Of a stretch of 22,720 bases of DNA, positions 5,724 to 13,664 are shown in pieces (positions within the stretch are counted from its first letter, which is position 1; the number at the start of each line of letters is the position of its first letter). Under the pieces are notes generated by a model. The model worked only from the letters and a program-made list of their open reading frames with translations. It ran no database searches and was not told the origin of the DNA. The position numbers and the translations under genes were made by a program. Source of the DNA: a virus; IMG/VR virus record IMGVR_UViG_3300050016_000065, positions 1 to 22,720 of that record, one strand, 5' to 3'.

Positions 5724-8033
5724 ATGTCCTCTCCGAATCCCATCTCGTCGCTGTCAGACGACCCGCGTCTCGTCGAGATGCGCCGTCGATTCACCTACGC
5801 GCAAAACGAGTGGAAGGACATCCGCGAAGAAGGCAAACGGGATATGCAGGTCGTCGCCGGCGACCCGTGGGACCCGAAGGACAAACGCCAGCGCATTGAC
5901 GCCGGCCGGCCCGCGCTCGTGCTCGACGAAATCGGCCAGTATGTCAACCAGCTCGTGAACGACGTGCGCCAGCATCAGCGCGCGATCCAGGTGACGCCGC
6001 TCGGCGATGGCGCGAACGACAAAACGGCGCAGTTCCGGCAGGACCTCATCCGCCAGATCGAGTACCGGTCGAAAGCGCAGGACGCCTACACGACCGGCTT
6101 CGAGAATGCCGTGCAGCGCAGCTACGGCTTCTGGAAGGTGGACGCCCGTTACTGCACCGAGAAGCTGACGACCGACGGCGCGCTCAATCCGTCGCTGCTT
6201 GACCAGGAACTCGTGATCAATCCGATCATGAATCCCGACTCGGTCCTGATTGACCCGGACTTTCAGCGGCCCGACGCCTCGGACATGCTGTGGGCCTTCG
6301 AGTACGAACGCTGGCCGGTCGATGACTACAAGCAGAAATGGCCGAAGGCGGTGGTCCGCGACGCCAATCCCGATCTCATGCGGTCATATCCGGATTGGTT
6401 CCAGCACGAGACGGTCCAGGTCTGCGCCTACTGGTCGATTGACACGTCCGACCGCGTGAAGGTCTGGGCCGACAAGAAAGGCAAGATTCACCGCGTCGAC
6501 AATGGCGAGGATGTCCCGAAGGGGGCCAAGTCGCGCTGGGTGACGCAGCCGGCCGTCACGAAGCTCCTCAGTAACGGCCTCGAAGTCCTCGAAGAGCAGG
6601 CCTGGCCGGGCACGCAGATTCCGATCATCTGCAATTTCGGCAAGATGCTGTTCGTCGACTCGGGCGGCGGCCCGAAGCGCAAGCTAATGTCCCTCGTTCG
6701 GCTCGCGCGCGACCCCTACATGCTCTACTGCTACTACCGGACGTGCGAAGCGGAACTGGTCGGCATGACGCCGAAGTTCCCGTATTTCGTCCGCGAAGGA
6801 TCGCTCAGCCCAAAGGAACTCGACAACCTGCAGCGGTCGCTCAGCCAGCCGATTGCCGTGATTCAGGTCCGCAACCAGACCTCGGCGAATGCGACCGCGC
6901 CTGAGTTTCCGCAGCGTCAGCCCTACGTGCCGCCGATTGAGGCGCTCGAGATGGGCGCCGAATCGGCTCGTCGCGCGATTCAGGCCGCGATGGGGTCGAT
7001 GCCACTCCCGACGCAGGCCCAAGGCGACAACGAGAAGTCCGGCATCGCGCTCGACAAGATCACCTCGACCACGCAGCAGGGGACGTATCACTTCGTCGAC
7101 CACTACGAAGCGGCGATCACGCGCACCGGCGTCATCCTCGAAGAACTCATCCCGCACTACTACGACACGCCTCGGACGGTCGCCGTGCGATCGGCCACGG
7201 GCAAGGTGAGCCAGGCGCGCATCAACGACGTGCCGGCGCCTGATGCCCCGAGCGTGCCCGTCGATGAAGCCGACCACGATGTCACGCTCTCGACCGGGCC
7301 GAGCTACCAGAGTGAACGCGTGGCGGGCGATGCCTTTGTGTCGGATCTCGTCAACCGACTGCCGGCGCTCGCGCCGATCATCGGTCAGGCGATCGCCGTG
7401 AAGATGCTCGCCGCTGGCATCAAGCTGCGGAACGTCGGTCCGATCGGCGATGAGATGGTCGAATTCCTCACGCCGCCTGACCCGTCAGGCCTGCCGCCAC
7501 AGATCGCGCAGCAGATGCAGCAGTTGACGCAGGAGAATCAGCAACTCAAGCAGGCGATTGCCACCGGCACCGCCAAGATTCAGGCCAAGGCGCAGGCGGA
7601 TATCCAGACGGCACAGGCGCAGAAGCAACTGGACCAGCAGCCGGACGCGTCCGACCTGATGAAGCTCAAGATTGCCGATCTCACCTCCGCGCGTGCCGCG
7701 CAGGCCGGCGTGGCCGAAGCCGACATCAAGGCCGGGAACGCCGATGCCGATCGCCGCGTGCAGATTCTCGAAATCATGCTGAACGTGGCCAAGGAAGAGC
7801 GGCTCGCGGCGGCCGATCGTGTTTCAGACCATGTGCTCCAGGCCGGCAAGCACACGCACGACACGATGACCTTGGCCTTGGAGCACAAGCACGACCACGA
7901 CCTGGCCGCGCAGACCCATCAGCAGGCGCTTGACAAGATCGGGACGATGGCCGCGCTCCAGCCGGCGACCCCAGCCGAGGGCGATGCGGCGCCCGCCGGC
8001 GGCAATCCCGCGCCTCCCGCCGTCGCGCCTTGA
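5724..8033 (+). CDS. Portal protein (P22-type)
   Basis: The portal is the dodecameric ring at one capsid vertex through which DNA enters and leaves. This 769-aa protein resembles the P22 portal family. The N-terminal half includes RRRFTYAQNEWKDIREEGKR, DKRQRIDAGRPALVLDEIGQ and the QLVNDVRQHQRAIQVTPLGD segment. A stem and clip region follows. From about residue 590 to 740 it is Gln- and Ala-rich and predicted helical or coiled-coil (QQMQQLTQENQQLKQAI), as in the long C-terminal barrel of P22-type portals; this barrel-like tail includes a His-rich stretch (GKHTHDTMTLALEHKHDHDL). P22's portal is 725 aa, so size fits. ATG 5724 follows directly after the previous stop. Confidence 0.92.
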   Translation: MSSPNPISSLSDDPRLVEMRRRFTYAQNEWKDIREEGKRDMQVVAGDPWDPKDKRQRIDAGRPALVLDEIGQYVNQLVNDVRQHQRAIQVTPLGDGANDKTAQFRQDLIRQIEYRSKAQDAYTTGFENAVQRSYGFWKVDARYCTEKLTTDGALNPSLLDQELVINPIMNPDSVLIDPDFQRPDASDMLWAFEYERWPVDDYKQKWPKAVVRDANPDLMRSYPDWFQHETVQVCAYWSIDTSDRVKVWADKKGKIHRVDNGEDVPKGAKSRWVTQPAVTKLLSNGLEVLEEQAWPGTQIPIICNFGKMLFVDSGGGPKRKLMSLVRLARDPYMLYCYYRTCEAELVGMTPKFPYFVREGSLSPKELDNLQRSLSQPIAVIQVRNQTSANATAPEFPQRQPYVPPIEALEMGAESARRAIQAAMGSMPLPTQAQGDNEKSGIALDKITSTTQQGTYHFVDHYEAAITRTGVILEELIPHYYDTPRTVAVRSATGKVSQARINDVPAPDAPSVPVDEADHDVTLSTGPSYQSERVAGDAFVSDLVNRLPALAPIIGQAIAVKMLAAGIKLRNVGPIGDEMVEFLTPPDPSGLPPQIAQQMQQLTQENQQLKQAIATGTAKIQAKAQADIQTAQAQKQLDQQPDASDLMKLKIADLTSARAAQAGVAEADIKAGNADADRRVQILEIMLNVAKEERLAAADRVSDHVLQAGKHTHDTMTLALEHKHDHDLAAQTHQQALDKIGTMAALQPATPAEGDAAPAGGNPAPPAVAP

Positions 8034-8040
8034 CACGCTG

Positions 8041-8049
8041 TGGTATCGT
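8041..8049 (+). promoter_or_regulatory. Extended -10-like element before scaffold gene
   Basis: TG-G-TATCGT (hexamer 8044-8049, 4 of 6 matches to TATAAT) lies in the 28-nt gap between portal and scaffold genes, 12 nt before ATG 8062. No clear -35 at the usual distance; TTGACA at 8030 is too close. If used, transcription would start only a few bases upstream of the scaffold ATG, and that ATG has no obvious Shine-Dalgarno. Confidence 0.25.
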
Positions 8050-8061
8050 CTCCGGTGACGC

Positions 8062-9102
8062 ATGGCCGCTGAGTCGTCTCCAGCCCTCTTGTCGGATACC
8101 GTCGCCGGGCTCTCCTCGGAAGCTCGCGCGCATTGGCAGATGACCGGAGAAGTGCCGTCAGAACCAATCGAACGCAAAGCTCGGACGCCCAAAGCAGAGT
8201 CGTCCCCTGCCAAGCCTGCTGTGCAGGCCGAGGAAATCGCCTCGTCCACTCCAGCCGTCTCGGAAACGGCGCCGTCGAAAGAGACCCGCGGGAACGCGGC
8301 TTCTCGCACCGCGGAACTCGACACGGAGATTACGGAGCTTCGCGAGAAGCTCAAGATCCGTGCCCAGCTCCGCGATGAGGAAGCGCGCACCCGACCCGTC
8401 GCGACGTCTGCGACTCCTGACGCGAAGACCGCGCCCTCGTCCGGCGCAGCAGACGCGACACCGATCGAGACCCTCCTGGCTCGGCCCGATATCTCACAGG
8501 CGCCTTTGGACGAAGACAAGTTCTTCGAGCGGTATCCGAAGGCGACCATGGGGCAGTTCACGCGGTATCAAAGCCGCTACGACACGCTGAGTTACGAGGC
8601 CGAGAAGCAACGGACCGGCACGTTCGAAGCCGGCCGCCAGCGGTATCAGACGCACTACGAGACGGCACGCGAGGCGGACCCGGATCTGCCGACCAAGCTG
8701 CCGAAAGCGTTCCTCGAGGCGAGCCCGGTGATTCACGCTCGCTCAGGCCCGCTCGATTTCGTCGCGCGCGAGATTCAGACCTCCGAGCATGGAGCGGCGT
8801 TGCTCCAGTATCTCGGCGATCACCCAGAGGCGTTCTCGAAACTCCAGGCCGCGCCCGATGCGGCTACGGTCATTCGCGAAGTGGCTCGGCTCGAAGCCCA
8901 CGTGTCCTCATCGACGTCCCCGTCCACATCGCCGGCTGTCACCAAGCCGGCGATCTCCTCGGCACCTGAGCCGACGACCTCCCTCGGACGGCGTGCAGCC
9001 GTGCCGGCGGACGAGTCCCTCTCAGCCGTGTCCGATGGGGATGTGCGCCGGTATATGGACGCCGAGAATCGGAAAGCGACCGCGCGTCGCTTCGTCCGCT
9101 AG
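8062..9102 (+). CDS. Scaffolding-like protein
   Basis: The gene sits between portal and coat, where P22-like phages encode the scaffold that guides prohead assembly and then leaves. The 346-aa product is highly charged and rich in Ala, Ser, Pro and Glu with almost no Cys, as scaffolds are. Residues 81-110 form a probable coiled coil (RTAELDTEITELREKLKIRA). Residues 245-280 (AALLQYLGDHPEAFSKLQAA, then REVARLEAHV) match a pattern I associate with scaffold-like proteins before the coat gene. The C-terminus is basic (DVRRYMDAENRKATARRFVR), like the coat-binding tail of scaffolds. A DNA- or portal-associated protein is the alternative. Confidence 0.65.
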   Translation: MAAESSPALLSDTVAGLSSEARAHWQMTGEVPSEPIERKARTPKAESSPAKPAVQAEEIASSTPAVSETAPSKETRGNAASRTAELDTEITELREKLKIRAQLRDEEARTRPVATSATPDAKTAPSSGAADATPIETLLARPDISQAPLDEDKFFERYPKATMGQFTRYQSRYDTLSYEAEKQRTGTFEAGRQRYQTHYETAREADPDLPTKLPKAFLEASPVIHARSGPLDFVAREIQTSEHGAALLQYLGDHPEAFSKLQAAPDAATVIREVARLEAHVSSSTSPSTSPAVTKPAISSAPEPTTSLGRRAAVPADESLSAVSDGDVRRYMDAENRKATARRFVR

Positions 9103-9122
9103 CTCGTTCTGCGTTCTGACCG

Positions 9123-9137
9123 GCCGGAGTGTCCGGC
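9123..9137 (+). promoter_or_regulatory. Hairpin sequestering the coat-gene ribosome binding site
   Basis: GCCGGA (9123-9128) pairs with TCCGGC (9132-9137) around a GTG triloop. The Shine-Dalgarno-like GGAG (9126-9129) is inside the stem, and the ATG of the coat gene (9138) abuts it. A ribosome would have to open this 6-bp stem. This could tune coat synthesis relative to scaffold. The GTG in the loop is in frame with the coat gene and would be an alternative start. Confidence 0.4.
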
Positions 9138-10397
9138 ATGGCTCAGGTCTTTCAGTTTGTCGATTGGTTGTCGATGGAGGCCTTGCGGCTCCTCGTCAAC
9201 AAGCTCACCGTCGCCGGCTACTTCAATCACGATTGGACGAGTGACTTCGAGAAGGACTTCGCCATCGGCGAGTCCGTCCGCGTCCCGCTCCCGAATCGTG
9301 GCTTCATCCGGAACGGGCTCGGGTACAACCCGAACACGATCAACCGCCTCTACACGACCGTCAACTGTAACCAGGTCTTCGGCTACGACTTCGAGTGGGA
9401 CTCGGTGCAGGCGGCCTTGGAAGTGGAGCGCGGCCGTGACCGGTTCCGCGACCTCTACATTGAGCCGGCCATGGCGCAGATCGCGCAGGAGATTGACTCC
9501 CGCGCGGCCAACTGGGCCTACAAGAACGCCAACAACATCGTGGGCGTGCTCGGCACCGACCCGACGTCACTCGCGACCATCAACCAGGCCCGTCAGCGCA
9601 TGCTCGAATTGGCGTGTCCCCCGGGAGGCGAGCGCGTCTTCGCGATTCCGCCCCAGGTGAACACGTCCCTCGTGCCGGCGCAGCAGGGGTTCTTCCACCC
9701 GGCGTCGGACGTCGCGCGGACCTACAAGACGGGCGCGCTCGGCGAGTATGCGGGCTTCGACTTCTACGAGTCGATGTCGCTCTACACGCACACGGCGGGC
9801 ACCTGGGCAGGCGCGGTGACGGTGACCACGACCTCGGTCAGCGGCGCGTCGACCTTGGCGGTTACCTGCACCTCGGGCGACACGTTCAAGACGGGCGATG
9901 TGTTCTCGGTCGCCAACGTGAACGCGGTCAACCCGATGACGCGGCGCGTCACGACGACCGCGACGCAGAAGACGTTCGTCGTGCCGACGGATGCCTTCGG
10001 CAACGACCAGAGCGTGACGGCGTCAGGCACGACCGCGACGGTGCCCATCAGCCCGACGATCTACGGGCCGGACTCACCGTATCAGAACGTCGATCGGTTC
10101 CCGACCGCTGGCGATGCGCTCACGCTCTTCCCTGGCACCTCGAGCCCCAGCGGGAAGTTCGGCAAGCAGGCGCTCGCGATGTCGAAGGACGCGTTCGGGA
10201 TCGTCGGCGTGAAGCTGGAAATCCCAGAAGCCTGCGAGATGTCCTCGCAGCAGAAGGACCCGGACACGGGCATCTACGTGGCGTTTGTGCGGATGTTCGA
10301 CCCGCAACAGCGCAAGATGATCAACCGGTTCGACGTCTGTCTCGGCTTCGGCAACCTGTATCCGGACAGCTGCTGCGTGCGGCTGCTCTGCGCCTAG
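9138..10397 (+). CDS. Major capsid (coat) protein, P22-type
   Basis: The 419-aa protein forms the icosahedral shell. It begins MAQVFQFVDWLSMEALRLLV, like P22-family coats, and continues with DFEKDFAIGESVRVPLPNRG, a beta-rich segment, and a long-helix region around residues 85-125 (RDRFRDLYIEPAMAQIAQEI). Residues about 223-300 (TVTTTSVSGASTLAVTCTSG, then GDVFSVANVNAV) look like the inserted I-domain of P22-type coats. The C-terminus MINRFDVCLGFGNLYPDSCC closes the P domain. P22 coat is 430 aa. ATG 9138 is chosen because GGAG lies 8 nt upstream; GTG 9129 is in frame but less likely. Confidence 0.9.
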   Translation: MAQVFQFVDWLSMEALRLLVNKLTVAGYFNHDWTSDFEKDFAIGESVRVPLPNRGFIRNGLGYNPNTINRLYTTVNCNQVFGYDFEWDSVQAALEVERGRDRFRDLYIEPAMAQIAQEIDSRAANWAYKNANNIVGVLGTDPTSLATINQARQRMLELACPPGGERVFAIPPQVNTSLVPAQQGFFHPASDVARTYKTGALGEYAGFDFYESMSLYTHTAGTWAGAVTVTTTSVSGASTLAVTCTSGDTFKTGDVFSVANVNAVNPMTRRVTTTATQKTFVVPTDAFGNDQSVTASGTTATVPISPTIYGPDSPYQNVDRFPTAGDALTLFPGTSSPSGKFGKQALAMSKDAFGIVGVKLEIPEACEMSSQQKDPDTGIYVAFVRMFDPQQRKMINRFDVCLGFGNLYPDSCCVRLLCA

Positions 10398-10406
10398 AGG
10401 AGACCC

Positions 10407-10883
10407 ATGGCGACTCAGTCCAGCAGCACTTCGACGCCGACCGGCACCGGCTACTCGCCGTTGCGCGGCGAACCCACGATGGGGAGTGTCCCCATTCCGA
10501 CGCTCGTCGTGACGACGATTGCGGCGGCGGCGACGGCGACCATCACGGCCGCGCAGATGCTCGGAGGGCTCATCCTCCAGGCGGGGAACTCGGGCGGCAC
10601 GACGTCGACCTTTGACACCGCGGCGAACATCATCGCGGCGATGCCCGGGGCGGCGGTGAACAGCTCGTTCCAGTTCGACATCCTGAACACGGCGGCGAGC
10701 GCGTATACCATCACCGTGGCAGGGGGCACCGGTGTCACCGCGGCCACCGGCGCGACGCTGACGATTGCGTATCTGACCGGCAAGCGGTTCCTCGTGCTCG
10801 TGACCGCGCTTCCGAAGTCGGCGGCGGGCATCACGCAGGCGCCGGCCGTGACGATCTACTCGCTCGGCACATATACGTTCTAG
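10407..10883 (+). CDS. Head decoration-like structural protein
   Basis: A strong AGGAG at 10398-10402 precedes ATG 10407. The 158-aa protein has an Ala/Thr-rich segment TIAAAATATITAAQMLGGLI, then FDTAANIIAAMPGAAVNSSF, and a beta-rich core ending FLVLVT. I recognise this AAQ-(L/M)LGG-LI ... DTAA-xI-xAA-PGA ... F-x-F-xI-N pattern from short proteins encoded next to phage coat genes, which are virion surface or decoration proteins. Copy number and location cannot be read from sequence. Its strong RBS suggests high expression, as expected for a decoration protein. Confidence 0.55.
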   Translation: MATQSSSTSTPTGTGYSPLRGEPTMGSVPIPTLVVTTIAAAATATITAAQMLGGLILQAGNSGGTTSTFDTAANIIAAMPGAAVNSSFQFDILNTAASAYTITVAGGTGVTAATGATLTIAYLTGKRFLVLVTALPKSAAGITQAPAVTIYSLGTYTF

Positions 10884-10887
10884 AGCG

Positions 10888-11094
10888 ATGACGGCAGTCA
10901 TCCTGTATCGCGACCGGGACACGTCGCGGGCCTTCGCGCCCGAGGCGGTTCCGGACGCGCTCCGGGAGGGCTGGTATGTGCTCACGGAGGCGGGACATCC
11001 CGTGTCGCCTACCCCTGAGCCCGCGAGTGAGGACGCGCCTCCTCCGTCGGTCAGCCGGCGGAAGACGGGTCCGTACAAGAGGCGACCGACATGA
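10888..11094 (+). CDS. Small head-associated hypothetical protein
   Basis: The 68-aa protein starts MTAVILYRDRDTSRAFAPEA and continues VPDALREGWYVLTEAG, a short beta-hairpin plus helix, and ends in a Pro/Ser/Lys-rich tail. Similar small proteins with an A-L-R-E-G-W-Y element are found between coat and connector genes of other tailed phages, though I know no assigned role. It overlaps the next gene by the ATGA at 11091-11094. Confidence 0.5.
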   Translation: MTAVILYRDRDTSRAFAPEAVPDALREGWYVLTEAGHPVSPTPEPASEDAPPPSVSRRKTGPYKRRPT

Positions 11095-11447
11095 GCACGA
11101 CGTATCCTCAAGGGGGCGGCGCGTTCCAACCGTCCGCCGACTGCAGTCCGACCGGCACCTGGGACTTTACCGGCGCGACCGTGAAAGGCGTGACCACGGC
11201 GGGTGGCTCGTTCTCGAACGCTACGTTCAGCGGCACGACGACCATCGGCGCAGGGGCGACCCTCACGAGCCCCACGCTGGTCACGCCAGCCTTGGGGGCG
11301 GCGACCGGGACGAGCGTCGTCCTCTCAGGCGACTGCAAGGCGGCCACCTATCACGTGGGGGCCACGGCTGGCGCGAGCGGGGCGGGGACGACCATCACGG
11401 CGATTACCGTCGTCAACGGGATCGTGACGGCGATTACGGTCAGTTAA
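11091..11447 (+). CDS. Head/tail fibre-like Gly/Thr/Ala-rich protein
   Basis: The 118-aa product has short collagen-free beta-rich repeats: GATVKGVTTAGGSFSNATFS, then TLTSPTLVTPALGAATGTSV. The LTSPTLVTPALG motif is familiar from phage fibre proteins that form triple beta-structures. A second half (AATYHVGATAGASGAGTTIT, then VVNGIVTAITVS) reads like a small capsid-bound domain. It is coupled by ATGA to the previous gene. Its place next to the coat gene suggests a head fibre or surface-exposed protein. This is inference from motif and position. Confidence 0.5.
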   Translation: MSTTYPQGGGAFQPSADCSPTGTWDFTGATVKGVTTAGGSFSNATFSGTTTIGAGATLTSPTLVTPALGAATGTSVVLSGDCKAATYHVGATAGASGAGTTITAITVVNGIVTAITVS

Positions 11448-11448
11448 A

Positions 11449-11706
11449 ATGCTCGCCAACCCTGATTACAACTTCGGCTCGGCCATCACGAAGTCCGACA
11501 CGGTCAACATCACCTGTCCGGCGGGTCGCATCGTGACGGACGCGATTTACGTCGGCGGCACCGGGAACATTGTCTGGGTCCTGGCGACCGGCGATACCGT
11601 CACGCTCGATGGCGCCGTCGCGGGAACGATCCTGCCCATCATGGCGCTGCGCGTGAACTCGACCTCGACCACGGCGACCAACCTCGTCGGCCTCTGGTCG
11701 GTGTGA
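11449..11706 (+). CDS. Spike-base-like capsid protein
   Basis: The 85-aa protein has the pattern SDTVNITCPAGR ... DAIYVGGTGNIVWVLATGDT ... AGTILPIMALRVNSTSTTAT-NLVGLW. This A-I-Y-V-G-G ... A-G-T-I-L-P-I ... R-V-N-S-T-x-T-T-A-T layout is that of the small head-spike base proteins named after Rhodobacter gene transfer agent protein Rcc01079, which form the base of head spikes. Length is right for that family (about 80-110 aa). It is packed 1 nt after the previous stop. I am fairly sure of the family resemblance, less so of function in this phage. Confidence 0.6.
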   Translation: MLANPDYNFGSAITKSDTVNITCPAGRIVTDAIYVGGTGNIVWVLATGDTVTLDGAVAGTILPIMALRVNSTSTTATNLVGLWSV

Positions 11707-11709
11707 CCG

Positions 11710-12471
11710 ATGGCCATCACTGGCCAAACGGTCGTCCGCGATGCGCTCGTCGAAATCGGCGCGGTGGGCCTCACCGAAGCGATCGGCGCCGATGATGCCG
11801 TCTATGCGCTCTCGAAGCTGCAGCGCATCACCGACAACTTCAATGCCGAGCGCGAAGCCGTCTTCACCGTTGATTTCCTCAGCTTTCTCCTGATTCCGTC
11901 GAACGGCGCGCCGACGATCGGCCCGACCGGGAACTGGGCGGTCGACACCGTCACGTCGCGGCCCGTCGCACAGCGGCCGAACGTGATTCTCGGCGCGAAC
12001 GTGGTCTTGAACAACGTCAGTCCGAACGTGCGCGTGCCGGTCAACATCCGAGACGCCCAGTGGTGGCTGATGAACCCGGTGCGCGGCATCAACACGACGT
12101 TTCCGACCGACCTCTACTATCAGCCCTACTGGCCGAATGGCACGGTGAACCTCTGGCCTGTGCCGAGTAACGCCTACGGCTTCGAAGTCGAAACGCCGAT
12201 CGTGCTCTCGGCCTTCGCCTTGACGACGGTGTTTTCGATGCCGCCGGGGTATCAGGACGCCATCACGCTGACCTTGGCGGAGGATCTCCAAGGGGCGAAC
12301 GGCCGACAGCCGCTCCCGCTCCTCAGTGAGAAAGCGCAGCAAGCGCGCGCGCGGGCGTTCTCCAACAACTACGAGACGCCGCGGCTGCAGACGCGTGACT
12401 CCGGCATTCCGATCGCGCGGTCCACGAACGAAACGACCTACAACTACCGGAGCGGGCTCTTCCAGCCCTAA
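11710..12471 (+). CDS. Head-tail adaptor, P22 gp4-like
   Basis: The 253-aa protein begins MAITGQTVVRDALVEIGAVG, then SKLQRITDNFNAEREAVFTV, the helical start typical of gp4-like tail accessory/adaptor proteins that bind the portal and close the DNA exit. A beta-rich middle follows (TSRPVAQRPNVILGANVVLN, YYQPYWPNGTVNLWPVPSNA), and a C-terminal helix (ITLTLAEDLQGANGRQPLPL). P22 gp4 is 166 aa; longer gp4 relatives with this beta insertion are common in environmental podoviruses. Its place between coat-associated genes and the gp10-like gene matches the P22 order. Confidence 0.7.
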   Translation: MAITGQTVVRDALVEIGAVGLTEAIGADDAVYALSKLQRITDNFNAEREAVFTVDFLSFLLIPSNGAPTIGPTGNWAVDTVTSRPVAQRPNVILGANVVLNNVSPNVRVPVNIRDAQWWLMNPVRGINTTFPTDLYYQPYWPNGTVNLWPVPSNAYGFEVETPIVLSAFALTTVFSMPPGYQDAITLTLAEDLQGANGRQPLPLLSEKAQQARARAFSNNYETPRLQTRDSGIPIARSTNETTYNYRSGLFQP

Positions 12472-12474
12472 CCG

Positions 12475-13623
12475 ATGCCGGTTGCCTCGATTCCCAACTT
12501 CATCGGGGGATCGTATCCGCCCTACCAGAACATCATCGGGCTGGAGCGCACCGTCAACTGGTATGCCGAATCGGCCAGTCCTGGCACCTCGGCGAAACGG
12601 GCCTTCATCAATTGCCCTGGGTATTCGCTGTGGGTCAACCTGCCAGGCATCCCTGGGCGGGGCATCTTCTATCAAGACGGACGCTGTTTCGCGGTCTGTG
12701 GCCCGACCTTCTATGAACTCTTCGCGAATCAGACGTTCCTCGTGCGCGGCACCGTCGCCCTTGATGGAAATCTGGCGACGATTAGCTCCAACGGCCTGAG
12801 CCAAGGGCATCAAATCTTCATCGTCTCTGGTGGGCACGGCTACATCTACGATCTCATCTCCAATGCCTTCACCGATGTGTCGGGGCAATCGACGTTCCCC
12901 TTCCCGGCCACGTCCGGGTTCTATCTTGATGGCTACTTCGGCGCGATTCAGCAGAACAGCCCGACGTTTGCGTTGTCGAATCTCTTCGACGGCACGACAT
13001 GGGACATCCTTCAAGGCGGCGAGCAGTCGCAGTCGCTCACGGTCGACAACATCCAGAACGGCTACGCCATCAACGGGAAGGTCTGGTTCCTCGGCTCCAA
13101 AAACACCGAGATTTGGGCCGATATCGGGGCCTCCGACTTCCCGCTCGCGCCGATTCCAGGCGCGCTCCCGCGGTGGGGGCTGAACGGCATCTACACGCTC
13201 GCGGCGATCGACAACGCCTTGATGGGCGTCGGCCAGAACGATGACGGGTCGCTCGAAGTCATCCGCGCGAATGGCTACGACTGGACGGTGGTGTCGACGC
13301 CGGCCATCTCAAATCTGCTGCGACTCAACACGGCGTCCATGACCTCGGCGCGGGCGTGGACGTATGCCCAGCAGGGACACGCGTTCTACCTCCTCTACGT
13401 GCCTGGGCTCTCGACGACGCTCGTCTACGACGTGACGACGCACCTCTGGCACGAACGCGCGCTCTACGACACGAAGAACATGCGCTACGTGCCGGACCTC
13501 GGCATCAGTCACGCCTACGGATTTGGGCTCCATCTCGTGCAAGATCGGCAGAGCGGGGCCATTTACACGATGGACCTGGCCATACTCACCATGAACGTCA
13601 TCCTCTCGGGTCCACTCGTGTGA
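12475..13623 (+). CDS. Packaged-DNA stabilisation protein, P22 gp10-like, C-terminally short
   Basis: P22 gp10 is the tail-hub protein that attaches to the gp4 ring and plugs packaged DNA. The start MPVASIPNFIGGSYPPYQNI, then RTVNWYAESASP, matches the conserved beginning of this family. Blade-like repeats follow (RGIFYQDGRCFAVCGPTFYE, VNGKVWFLGSKNTEIW in form). At 382 aa it is about 90 aa shorter than P22 gp10 (472). It ends abruptly after GAIYTMDLAILTMNVILSGP, where relatives continue into a C-terminal domain. A domain resembling that one lies in the gene at 17016. Packed 3 nt after the previous stop. Confidence 0.75.
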   Translation: MPVASIPNFIGGSYPPYQNIIGLERTVNWYAESASPGTSAKRAFINCPGYSLWVNLPGIPGRGIFYQDGRCFAVCGPTFYELFANQTFLVRGTVALDGNLATISSNGLSQGHQIFIVSGGHGYIYDLISNAFTDVSGQSTFPFPATSGFYLDGYFGAIQQNSPTFALSNLFDGTTWDILQGGEQSQSLTVDNIQNGYAINGKVWFLGSKNTEIWADIGASDFPLAPIPGALPRWGLNGIYTLAAIDNALMGVGQNDDGSLEVIRANGYDWTVVSTPAISNLLRLNTASMTSARAWTYAQQGHAFYLLYVPGLSTTLVYDVTTHLWHERALYDTKNMRYVPDLGISHAYGFGLHLVQDRQSGAIYTMDLAILTMNVILSGPLV

Positions 13624-13626
13624 GGG

Positions 13627-13635
13627 TGGTAGGAT
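13627..13635 (+). promoter_or_regulatory. Extended -10-like element before the secreted-protein gene
   Basis: TG-G-TAGGAT (13627-13635) lies just after the gp10-like stop, in a 41-nt gap, 29 nt upstream of ATG 13665. The hexamer matches TATAAT at 4 of 6 positions. No convincing -35 hexamer is present. The following leader contains AAAGG (13651-13655), 9 nt before the ATG, a usable Shine-Dalgarno. The gap and element suggest that the secreted-protein gene may be transcribed separately. Confidence 0.3.
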
Positions 13636-13664
13636 GTGCTGTCTCAGAGAAAAGGCCTGACCTG

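Noticed and set aside
8030-8049. TTGACA (8030) as -35 for TATCGT (8044)
   Set aside because: Spacing is only 8 nt, far from 16-18; the hexamer overlaps the portal stop and is likely chance.
9129-9137. GTG 9129 as coat start
   Set aside because: In frame, but it lies in the hairpin loop; ATG 9138 has GGAG 8 nt upstream and matches the family N-terminus.
10074-11129. 351-codon minus-strand open frame
   Set aside because: Arg/Gly-rich shadow opposite the coat and decoration genes.
11440-13014. 524-codon minus-strand open frame
   Set aside because: Arg-rich and Asp/Val-rich; it runs opposite several well-supported genes (11449, 11710, 12475). Long antisense frames are common in GC-rich DNA.
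13356-13664. Upstream extension of the secreted-protein frame
   Set aside because: The extra 103 codons are Arg/His-rich and overlap the gp10-like gene; ATG 13665 gives a signal peptide and has an RBS.
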